Shown in pieces: positions 16,576 through 23,548 of a stretch of DNA of 53,842 nt. The stretch comes from Rhodanobacteraceae bacterium (lineage in GTDB: Bacteria > Pseudomonadota > Gammaproteobacteria > Xanthomonadales > Rhodanobacteraceae), in the NCBI GenBank assembly GCA_004299705.1, contig SCQS01000069.1, forward strand, positions 1 through 53,842. Reading direction: 5' to 3'. The notes beneath the pieces are model-generated. The model was not told the origin of the DNA, searched no databases, and worked only from the letters and a program-made list of their open reading frames with translations. The translations under genes and the position numbers were made by a program. Numbering within the stretch: position 1 is the first letter of the stretch; each line of letters begins with the position of its first letter.

Positions 16576-17514
16576 TCAGCTCTTCCCCGAGTCCCGTCCA
16601 TATACCGGCGGCTCGCCCGCCGGCCTGGTCTTGAACCGCTTGTGCGCCCACAGGTATTGCGCGGGCGCTTCGCGCACCATGCGTTCGATCGCGGCGTTGA
16701 CGCGCGTGGTGTCGGCGATCACGTCGTCGCTCGGGAAATCTTCGAGCGGCGCTTCCAGCCGCAGCACGTAGCCGCCGTCGCGCGTGCGACGATGGAAGAA
16801 CGGCATCACCACGGCGCCCGAAAGTCGCGCGAGATGATGCGTCGCGGTGATGGTGGACGCCGCCACGCCGAAGAACGGCGCGAACACGCAGTCCTTGCCG
16901 CGCATGTCCTGGTCGGGTGCGTACCACACGGTGCCGCCGTGTTTCAGGTATTTCACCGTCGCGCGCAACTGATCCTTGTCGAACATCGCATCCGCGTAAG
17001 CCAGTCGAGCACGCAGCACCTCGTATTCGAATACGTCCGAATCCATGCGCCGATACATTCCGGCGATGCGGATGCGTCGCGAGATCAGCCGCGCGCACAG
17101 CTCCAGATGCGAGAAATGCCCGCCCACCATCAACACGCCGCGGCCGGCGGCGCGCGCAGCTTCGAGATGTTCCAGACCTTCGATCTCGACATGCAAGCGC
17201 GCGAGCTTGGCGTCCGACGCGAACCAGCCCAGCGCGAACTCGCCCAGCATCCGGCCCATTTCGCGGGTGGCTTCGCGACGCAGTGCATCGCGCTGGCGCG
17301 CGTCCAGTTCCGGGAAACACACTTCCAGGTTGCGCGCGATCACGTGCCGCCGCGCGTGCAGCAATGGCGATACGAGTGCTCCGAACGTGGCGCCAGTCGC
17401 GACCACCCAGCGTGCCGGCAACCACACCAGCGCCTTGATGAACCCGATCGCGAGCCACGCCAGCCAGTGGCGCGGTGCGAGCAGTCGTCGCGGGGATGGT
17501 GGTGATGCGGACAT
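16576..17514 (-). CDS. Lipid A biosynthesis lauroyl/myristoyl acyltransferase (LpxL/HtrB family)
   Basis: It adds a secondary acyl chain to lipid A at the inner membrane. About 312 residues from MSASPPSPRR, with an N-terminal hydrophobic anchor (WLAWLAIGFIKALVWLP). The HX4E catalytic motif GGHFSHLE lies near residue 130, followed by RRMDSDVFE, the WYAPDQDMRGKDCVFAPFFG pocket segment, and RMVREAPAQYLWAHKRFKTRP near the end. It is convergent with the glycosyltransferase gene; the 95 bases between hold no gene. It suits the envelope-glycolipid context on its left. The exact acyl specificity is not visible. Confidence 0.9.
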   Translation of the reverse strand: MSASPPSPRRLLAPRHWLAWLAIGFIKALVWLPARWVVATGATFGALVSPLLHARRHVIARNLEVCFPELDARQRDALRREATREMGRMLGEFALGWFASDAKLARLHVEIEGLEHLEAARAAGRGVLMVGGHFSHLELCARLISRRIRIAGMYRRMDSDVFEYEVLRARLAYADAMFDKDQLRATVKYLKHGGTVWYAPDQDMRGKDCVFAPFFGVAASTITATHHLARLSGAVVMPFFHRRTRDGGYVLRLEAPLEDFPSDDVIADTTRVNAAIERMVREAPAQYLWAHKRFKTRPAGEPPVYGRDSGKS

Positions 17515-17543
17515 GGCCGGCGATGATAGCAACCGGTGGTGCC

Positions 17544-17652
17544 GTCCACCCCCTTCGCTTGCGAAGGGGGTCGTGCGCAACGCGCGCGGGGGGATGCAGT
17601 AAATCCAGAGCCATCCCCCTCAATCCCCCTTCCTTCGGAAGGGGGAAGCCGA
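17544..17652. repeat. Composite CCCCCTTC/GAAGGGGG repeat
   Basis: ACCCCCTTCGC-TTGC-GAAGGGGGT, then an AACGCGCG palindrome and GGGGGGATGC, then GCCATCCCCCTCAATCCCCC with TTCCTTCGGAA. The full two-part module lies between the rep stop and the acyltransferase start. Confidence 0.75.
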
Positions 17653-19629
17653 TCAACCCAACATCGCCGCGATCTTGGCCAGTTGCGCCGCCGCGACGTC
17701 GCGACGCACCTGCGCATCGGCCTCGGGGTCCGCGCCATCGCGGCGCAAATCAGCGGTGGGCAGTTCGTCGAGGAAACGCGAAGGTTTCTGCTTGAAGACC
17801 TGGCCGCAGCGGCGCCCCTGCGCGCTGTACGAGAGGTGCAGGAATTCCTTGGCGCGGGTGATGCCGACGTACAGCAGGCGGCGTTCCTCGTCGAGCCGGC
17901 CTTCGTCGATCGCGCCTTCGTGCGGCAGGGTGCCGTCCTCGCAGCCGACGATGTGCACGCAGCGGAACTCCAGTCCCTTGGCCGCGTGCAGCGTCATCAG
18001 CCGCACCGCGTCGCCGCCATCGTCGTTGTCGGCGTGGTTCAGCAGCGCGAGTTGCGCAGCAAGGTCGCTGGCGCGTGACCTGCCCGAATCCATCGCGCGA
18101 AACCAGTCCATCAATTCGCGCACGTTGCCGAGCCTGCGTTCCTGCAGCGCGGGATCGCGCGAGGCTTGCGCAAGGTGCTCCAGGTAGCGGGTGCGGTGCA
18201 GGATTGCCTCGACCAGCTCGGGCGCGCGCAGGCGCTTCGATTCCGCGTGCAGCGCATCGACCAGTTCGACGAATCCAGCGAGCGCGGATGCGGGTCGCGC
18301 GGCGAGTTGCTGCAGCGCCGCCGGGCTGTGCGCGGCGCGCAGCAGCGACAGGTGTTTCGATTGCGCAAGTTCGCCCAGTTTTTCCAGCGTGGTGGCGCCG
18401 ATTTCGCGGCGGGGCACGTTGACCACGCGCAGGAACGCCGCGTCGTCGTCGGGGTTGGCGACGAGGCGCAGGTACGCCAGCACATCCTTCACTTCCGCGC
18501 GATCCAGAAACGACAGCGCGCCGGTCAGGTGATACGGCACGCGCGCCAGTTGCAACGCCTTTTCCAATGGCCGCGCCTGATGGTTGCCACGATACAGCAC
18601 CGCGCAATCCGACCACGCGAGCTGCCGTTGCTCGTGCAGGTACAGCAGTTGCGAAGCCACGCGTTCGGCTTCGTGTTCGGTGTCGCGGCATTCCAGGATG
18701 CGGATGCGTTCGCCGTCCGGGTGCGCGCTCCAGAGTTTCTTCGGGTGCGCGTGCGGGTTGTTGGCGATCAGCGTGTTGGCCGCACGCAGCACGCGTTGCG
18801 CGCAGCGGTAGTTCTGTTCCAGCTTGACCACGCGCAGCTTCGGATAGTCGGCCGACAACTTGTCGAGGTTGCCGGGATCGGCACCACGCCACGCGTAGAT
18901 GGATTGATCATCGTCACCCACGCAGGTGAACGCGCCGCGCTCGCCGGCCAGCAATTTCAGGAACGCGTATTGCGCGGCGTTGGTGTCCTGGCATTCGTCC
19001 ACCAACAGATAACGGATACGTTCGCGCCAGGCGAGCCGCGCTTCCTCGTTGCGTTCCAGCACCGCGACCGGCAGTCGGATCAGGTCATCGAAATCCACCG
19101 CGTTGAATGCGGCGAGGCGCTTCTGGTAAGCCGCGTACAGTTGCGCGGCTTCCAGTTCGCGCGGCGCGCGCGCGGCGTCCAGCGCCTGCTCCGGTGTCAA
19201 GCTGTCGCTTTTCATGCGCGACAGCAGCGAACGCAGCTGGAACAGCTTGTCGGATTTCACCGCCGCGCCGGCCAGCTCCTTGACCAGCCCCGCGCTGTCG
19301 TCGGCATCCAGCACCGAAAAACCACGGCGCAAGCCGGAGCGCGCGTGCTCGATCTGCAGGAATTTCAGGCCCAGCGCGTGGAAGGTGCATACGCTCAAGG
19401 CGTCGCCGGCATCGCCCTTGATGCGCTTCGCCACGCGCTCGCGCATTTCGCGCGCGGCCTTGTTGGTGAAGGTGATTGCTGCGATTTTCGCGGGTGGCAC
19501 CAGGCCGCGCTCGACCAGGTGCGCGATCTTCTCGCTGATCACGCGGGTCTTGCCCGAGCCCGCACCGGCCAGCACCAGCAGGGGGCCGTCGACGTATTCG
19601 ACGGCGGCGCGTTGTTGGGGGTTGAGCAT
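17653..19629 (-). CDS. rep: ATP-dependent DNA helicase Rep
   Basis: A superfamily 1A helicase that clears proteins ahead of replication forks and supports restart. 658 residues, close to E. coli Rep (673). It begins MLNPQQRAAVEYVDGPLLVL with Walker A GAGSGKT. VDECQDTN (motif II), GDDDQSIYAWRGADP, EQNYRC, LMTLHAAKGLEF and YVGITRAKEFL follow in order. It is distinct from the UvrD at 1102-3345. Monocistronic, flanked downstream by a repeat module and divergent from the hypothetical gene at 19697. Confidence 0.93.
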   Translation of the reverse strand: MLNPQQRAAVEYVDGPLLVLAGAGSGKTRVISEKIAHLVERGLVPPAKIAAITFTNKAAREMRERVAKRIKGDAGDALSVCTFHALGLKFLQIEHARSGLRRGFSVLDADDSAGLVKELAGAAVKSDKLFQLRSLLSRMKSDSLTPEQALDAARAPRELEAAQLYAAYQKRLAAFNAVDFDDLIRLPVAVLERNEEARLAWRERIRYLLVDECQDTNAAQYAFLKLLAGERGAFTCVGDDDQSIYAWRGADPGNLDKLSADYPKLRVVKLEQNYRCAQRVLRAANTLIANNPHAHPKKLWSAHPDGERIRILECRDTEHEAERVASQLLYLHEQRQLAWSDCAVLYRGNHQARPLEKALQLARVPYHLTGALSFLDRAEVKDVLAYLRLVANPDDDAAFLRVVNVPRREIGATTLEKLGELAQSKHLSLLRAAHSPAALQQLAARPASALAGFVELVDALHAESKRLRAPELVEAILHRTRYLEHLAQASRDPALQERRLGNVRELMDWFRAMDSGRSRASDLAAQLALLNHADNDDGGDAVRLMTLHAAKGLEFRCVHIVGCEDGTLPHEGAIDEGRLDEERRLLYVGITRAKEFLHLSYSAQGRRCGQVFKQKPSRFLDELPTADLRRDGADPEADAQVRRDVAAAQLAKIAAMLG

Positions 19630-19696
19630 CGGTTGGTCCGGACGACGATCGACGATGTTACCGTGTCGACTTCAGGATTCCGAAGGAAACCGCGAA

Positions 19697-20461
19697 ATGG
19701 CCGAACCCGACTGGACGCGCCCACACTGGAGCCGTGACGAGGCCAAGGCGATGCTGCTGTATTTCGTGTTCGGTACGTTCGCCGCCGAACCCCAACTCGA
19801 CCTGTCCGCGCACGCCAGCGCGGGCCTGCCGCTGGCCGTCGAGATGCGGCGCATTCCGAAGGCGATGCTGGCGCATTGGGACGGCCACCCGCTGCGCGGT
19901 GCGCTGGGCGACATCCTGCGCGAAGGCAATCCCGAAGCATTCGAGGCCGCGCGCAAGGCGCCGGAGTGCCTGATGCTGCGCGGCGAGCTGTCGGATTCCG
20001 ACTCGCTCGGGTACTTGCGCGACACGCTGGGCGTGGTGTCGGCGTTGCTGGATGCGGGCGGCGTCGCGGTGGTCGATCCGCAGATGCTGGAAATCTTCTC
20101 CGCCGAGGATTGGCATAGGCGCTACGCCGGCGCCGAAGTTTCGGTGTCGCGCAACCACGTGTTGATCCTGTGCCAGGACGACGCCGGCGGCAGCGCGTGG
20201 ATCAAGACCCGCGGCCTGCGCAAGTTCGCGCGCCCCGACGTCAGCATCCGCCGCGTGCCGCAGACCGAGGTGCAGCGCGCCGGCGCGGTCGCGGCGCAGC
20301 TGGTGGAACTGCAGGCGCGCGGGATGCGCTTCGGCGATGGATCGGTGGTCGAGGCCGAAGGCGTGCCCGACGGTTTGAAGATCACGCGCGGCGGCTCGCT
20401 GGACGATCCGGAGTTCAACAACACGCATCTTGAATTGGTTTGGCCAAGCGTGGGCAAGTGA
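19697..20461 (+). CDS. Conserved-looking hypothetical protein
   Basis: A 254-residue soluble protein beginning MAEPDWTRPHWSRDEAK, with a good AAGGA ribosome-binding site. It has mixed alpha/beta character, with a GGVAVVDPQMLEIFSAEDWHRRY segment, a VSVSRNHVLILCQD strand and a charged C-terminal half (VQRAGAVAAQLVELQARGM). No signal peptide or membrane helix. I do not recognise the family. Base and codon use match the neighbours, so it is probably a resident gene. Confidence 0.7.
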   Translation: MAEPDWTRPHWSRDEAKAMLLYFVFGTFAAEPQLDLSAHASAGLPLAVEMRRIPKAMLAHWDGHPLRGALGDILREGNPEAFEAARKAPECLMLRGELSDSDSLGYLRDTLGVVSALLDAGGVAVVDPQMLEIFSAEDWHRRYAGAEVSVSRNHVLILCQDDAGGSAWIKTRGLRKFARPDVSIRRVPQTEVQRAGAVAAQLVELQARGMRFGDGSVVEAEGVPDGLKITRGGSLDDPEFNNTHLELVWPSVGK

Positions 20462-20479
20462 AGTAAGCGTCGACGAATA

Positions 20480-20634
20480 GATACCCCCTTCGGAACGAAG
20501 GAGAGGCTTTCACCCTCTTCCGAAGGAAGGGGGTCGCGCGCGTAGCGCGCGGGGGGATGCCATCGCGCGAAGAATCACCGCAAAAGCCATCCCCCTCGAT
20601 CCCCCTTCGCAAGCGAAGGGGGAAGACAAGCGGC
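20480..20634. repeat. Composite CCCCCTTC/GAAGGGGG repeat, long copy
   Basis: Starts TACCCCCTTCGGAACGAAGG, continues with CTTCCGAAGGAAGGGGGT, a GCGCGCGTAGCGCGC palindrome, GGGGGGATGCC, and AGCCATCCCCCTCGATCCCC with CTTCGCAAGCGAAGGGGGAAG. It fills the gap between the hypothetical gene and arfB. Confidence 0.75.
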
Positions 20635-20654
20635 AAATCGCGTAACCTTGCATC

Positions 20655-21074
20655 ATGCGCATTTCCGCATCCATCGACATCCCCGAATCCGAATTGATCG
20701 AGCGCTTCCTGCGCGCGGATGGCCCCGGCGGCCAGCACGTCAACCGCACCGAGAGCGCGGTGGAGTTGCGCTTCGATGTCGCGCATTCGCCGTCCTTGCC
20801 GGAAGCCGTGCGCGCACGCGTGCTGGCACGGCGCGATCGCCGCTTGACCGATGAGGGCGTGCTGGTGATCCAGGCGCGGCGCTTCCGCGACCAGGCGCGC
20901 AACCGCGAGGACGTGCGCGCGCGGTTGGTCGAAATCATCCGCAGCGTGCTCACCCCGCCGAAAAAACGCGTCGCGACCCGGCCCACCCGCGCTTCGAAGG
21001 AACGCCGGTTGGCCGGCAAGAAGCAGCGCGCCACGGTCAAGCGCAATCGCGGCCGCGCGTGGAGCGACGATTGA
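20655..21074 (+). CDS. arfB: Alternative ribosome-rescue factor ArfB (YaeJ)
   Basis: A peptidyl-tRNA hydrolase that rescues ribosomes stalled without a stop codon. It has a release-factor domain 3 with GPGGQHVN (GGQ at residues 25-27) and an Arg/Lys-rich C-terminal tail (TRASKERRLAGKKQR) that enters the empty mRNA channel. 139 residues, the normal family length. It follows a repeat block, so it probably has its own promoter. Confidence 0.93.
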   Translation: MRISASIDIPESELIERFLRADGPGGQHVNRTESAVELRFDVAHSPSLPEAVRARVLARRDRRLTDEGVLVIQARRFRDQARNREDVRARLVEIIRSVLTPPKKRVATRPTRASKERRLAGKKQRATVKRNRGRAWSDD

Positions 21075-21082
21075 AAACCACC

Positions 21083-21111
21083 GGGGGCCAGGGACCAGGG
21101 ACCAGGGACCG
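21083..21111. repeat. GGGACCA array between arfB and the acyltransferase gene
   Basis: GGGGGCCAGGGACCAGGGACCAGGGACC, three tandem heptamers of the dispersed GGGAC family. It lies upstream of the preferred acyltransferase ATG and inside the longer GTG-initiated frame. Confidence 0.8.
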
Positions 21112-21157
21112 GAGGCGTGAAGCACGCGGCGCGCTGCCTGCGCAGTTGCCACCTTCG

Positions 21158-21715
21158 ATGCCGCAGTTCCCGGATCGCGCCTGGCGCCATCTGTTTCGCG
21201 CGTGCGTCGCGGCCAGTGGCTGGCGGCTGGAAGGCGAGCTGCCCGACGTGCCCAAGCTGGTGCTGATCGTCGCGCCGCATTCGTCGTGGTGGGATGGCAT
21301 CTGGGGCTTGCTGTTCAAGGTGACGTTGGGCGTTGATATTTCGTTCATGGCCAAGCGCGAATTGTTTCGTTGGCCGCTGGGCTGGTCGCTGCGCAAGTTG
21401 GGCGGAGTGCCGATCGAGCGCGGCGTGGCGGGCGATGTGGTCGCGCAAATGGTCGAACGTTTTCACACCCGCGAACGGCTATGGCTGGGCATCGAACCCG
21501 AAGGCACCCGCAAGGTCGTCGTGAAATGGAAGTCGGGCTTCTGGCACATCGCGCGCCAGGCCGGGGTGCCGATCCTGCCGGGGTATTTCGATTACCCGCG
21601 CAAGGTGATCGGGCTGGGTCCGTTGTTCCATCCGACCGGCGACAAGGATGCCGACATCGCGGCATTGCGCGCCTTCTATGCTCCATTCAAAGGAAAACAC
21701 CGTGGCGTGTGTTGA
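21158..21715 (+). CDS. PlsC-type lysophospholipid acyltransferase-like protein
   Basis: About 185 residues from MPQFPDRAWRHLF. The acyltransferase motifs are APHSSWWDG (HX4D block I), FMAKRELFRWPLGW and GVPIERG (block II), then IEPEGTRK (block III) and GVPILPGYFDYPRKVIGLG (block IV). It probably acylates a glycerophospholipid or related acceptor at the inner membrane. A GTG at 21059 would give a longer protein overlapping arfB, but that extension is read from a GGGAC repeat, so I prefer the ATG. No strong ribosome-binding site is visible at either. Confidence 0.8.
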   Translation: MPQFPDRAWRHLFRACVAASGWRLEGELPDVPKLVLIVAPHSSWWDGIWGLLFKVTLGVDISFMAKRELFRWPLGWSLRKLGGVPIERGVAGDVVAQMVERFHTRERLWLGIEPEGTRKVVVKWKSGFWHIARQAGVPILPGYFDYPRKVIGLGPLFHPTGDKDADIAALRAFYAPFKGKHRGVC

Positions 21716-21744
21716 TGCGCACCCGCCACGGTTCAACCGACAAA

Positions 21745-22311
21745 CTACTGCTGCGAACCGTCCAACCCCGTCGGGCCGCCGATGGCCTGCGCGTAGTTGT
21801 GGTCGAGGTACTGCTGGACGACGGTGGAGATACGCGCCAGCATGCCGTTGTCGGTACCGCCGAAGCTCCAGGCGCCGCCATAGGCTGCCGCGCGCTGGTA
21901 GAACTCGGGGTCGGCGATCACGCGACCGGTTTGCGCGTCGGTGAACTTGACGTGCATCAGCACTGCCGAGCTTCCCGCAAGCGCGCCGGCGAAGAACCGC
22001 TTCCCGCCGCTGACGAATTTCAACTGGACGATGTACGGCTGCACGTCGAGGGTGCGGCCGTCCTGGCTGCGGTTTTCCCAGCCGGCCAGCGTGGTGCCGA
22101 CGCGTTGCTGCATGTAGACGGAAATCTTGTCGACGGCTGCATTCTCGTGCACGACTTCGTCGGAAACCTTGATCGGCTCCAGCATGAAATGCTGGAAGTG
22201 CGAGAACGCCTCTGTCGGTGGCGGGTTGCCAGTCACGTCGGGATGGATGTTGGTGACGCACGCGCAGCAAACCAGCGCCAGCCCGGCCGGAATCAACAAG
22301 CGGAATTTCAT
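21745..22311 (-). CDS. Putative lipoprotein (DUF4410-like)
   Basis: 188 residues. It begins MKFRLLIPAGLALVCCACV, a lipoprotein-like signal peptide with several cysteines near the cleavage point. The mature part has an FMLEPIKVSDEVVHEN strand, YMQQRVGTTLAGW, VQPYIVQLKFVSGGK and a VKFTDAQTGRVIADPEF segment, resembling DUF4410-type lipoproteins of unknown function. GGGAG lies about 8 nt before the ATG. It is divergent from the cNMP/GGDEF gene; TATGAT at 22406-22411 may be a -10 element for the latter. Confidence 0.7.
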   Translation of the reverse strand: MKFRLLIPAGLALVCCACVTNIHPDVTGNPPPTEAFSHFQHFMLEPIKVSDEVVHENAAVDKISVYMQQRVGTTLAGWENRSQDGRTLDVQPYIVQLKFVSGGKRFFAGALAGSSAVLMHVKFTDAQTGRVIADPEFYQRAAAYGGAWSFGGTDNGMLARISTVVQQYLDHNYAQAIGGPTGLDGSQQ

Positions 22312-22436
22312 GGTCCTGCTCCCTCTGGAAGGAGCCAGAGCCAAAGCAGGATTCGTGCCATGTTCCGGGTTCGATCCGGCCCATGCGCCAGGCACGTGGC
22401 TGGGGTATGATCCGGTCCTCATAAAAGGGGGCAGTC

Positions 22437-23468
22437 GTGGCCAGCGTTCTGTCGAATACCCGAGCCGGTGCATCCGCCGGCCCGGCGCGAGAGGCGCCCG
22501 TGATGGGCCGCTTGCCGCGCCATTTGTCCGGCCGGGAAATGGCGTTGTTCACGGGTGTCGGCCAACGCCTCGAACTGGGGTCGGGTCGCGCGGTGTTCCG
22601 GCGCGGCGAATACGGCCGCAGCATGTTCGTGATCGAATCCGGGCGCGTGCTGCTGGAATTCGCGGGCGACCTGCCCGACAAGCTGATCGGCCCCGACGAA
22701 TATTTCGGCGAACTGGCCCTGTTCGTGGGCAACCATGCCCGCTCGGGCAGCGCGCTGGCTTCCGAAGCCTGCGTCGTGTACGTGATCGAACCCGACGTGT
22801 TCGAGGAACTGTTGCGGCGCGAACCGCTGCAGATGGCGCAATTCATGCTGCGCTCGTTCACCTACCTGGTGGCCAGCGAACAGCAGTTGATCGCCAACTA
22901 CAAGCGCCGCAACGAAGACCTGATGCAGACGCTGGATTCGCTGCGCCAGACCCGCGACCAGTTGCAGCTGGCGCGGCGCCAGGTTTGCACCGACGACCTC
23001 ACCGGCCTCGCCAATCGGCGCGGCCTGTACCAGTTTCTCGAAAACGCGGCCGAGGTGCGCGACCGCAACCGCCAGTTCGGCCTGCTGCTGATCGACGTCG
23101 ACCACTTCAAGCAGATCAACGACCGCAGCGGTCACCTGGTCGGCGACGAAGTGCTGCGCGCGATCGCGTCCGAAGTCCAGGAAGCCGCGGGCGCAACCGA
23201 CCTGCCATGCCGCCTCGGCGGCGACGAATTCGCCTTGCTGAGCCAGGTGGGCGACCAGCGCGAGCTGACCGAGCGCGCCCTGCGCATCACCGAGGGCGTG
23301 CGCCAGCTGCGGTTCCCGAAATCCGCGCCGGAACTCACCGTGTCGGTCAGCGTCGGCGGCGGCCTGTGCCGCGACGACGACGAATGGTCGGTGTGGTACA
23401 GCGAAGCCGACTGCGCGCTGTACCACGTGAAGGGTTCAGGCGGCGACGGCGCGCACGTGATGAGTTGA
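22437..23468 (+). CDS. Cyclic-nucleotide-binding domain + GGDEF diguanylate cyclase
   Basis: 343 residues with two domains. An N-terminal cNMP-binding domain (about 30-150) has FRRGEYGRSMFVIESGRV and the phosphate-binding cassette YFGELALF with ARSGSALA, keeping the Glu and Arg that hold the cyclic phosphate. After a coiled-coil linker (about 155-180, RRNEDLMQTLDSLRQTRD), a GGDEF domain contains TDDLTGLANRRG, LLIDVDHFKQIND and an intact RLGGDEF, so it should make c-di-GMP. It starts at GTG with AGGGGG upstream. The next gene, 80 nt downstream, encodes a class III nucleotide cyclase, so this protein may read that enzyme's product (inference). Confidence 0.9.
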   Translation: MASVLSNTRAGASAGPAREAPVMGRLPRHLSGREMALFTGVGQRLELGSGRAVFRRGEYGRSMFVIESGRVLLEFAGDLPDKLIGPDEYFGELALFVGNHARSGSALASEACVVYVIEPDVFEELLRREPLQMAQFMLRSFTYLVASEQQLIANYKRRNEDLMQTLDSLRQTRDQLQLARRQVCTDDLTGLANRRGLYQFLENAAEVRDRNRQFGLLLIDVDHFKQINDRSGHLVGDEVLRAIASEVQEAAGATDLPCRLGGDEFALLSQVGDQRELTERALRITEGVRQLRFPKSAPELTVSVSVGGGLCRDDDEWSVWYSEADCALYHVKGSGGDGAHVMS

Positions 23469-23546
23469 GGAGTCGCGCGCAGGCGCGCTCCTACTGCAAG
23501 AACCAGCCTGCCGGCTGTAGGAGCCGGCCTGCCGGCGACAGGAGCC
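23469..23546. repeat. GTAGGAGC-type REP pair between the GGDEF and cyclase genes
   Basis: Two hairpins: GAG-TCGCGCGC-AGGCGCGCTC ending in CTAC (23491-23494), and a GTAGGAGCC (from 23517) with CGGCCTGCCGG palindrome. The closing AGGAGCC resembles the GTAGGAGC unit end and lies 5 nt before the cyclase ATG, so the repeat seems to supply its ribosome-binding site. A related pair is at 47275-47331. Confidence 0.75.
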
Positions 23547-23548
23547 CC

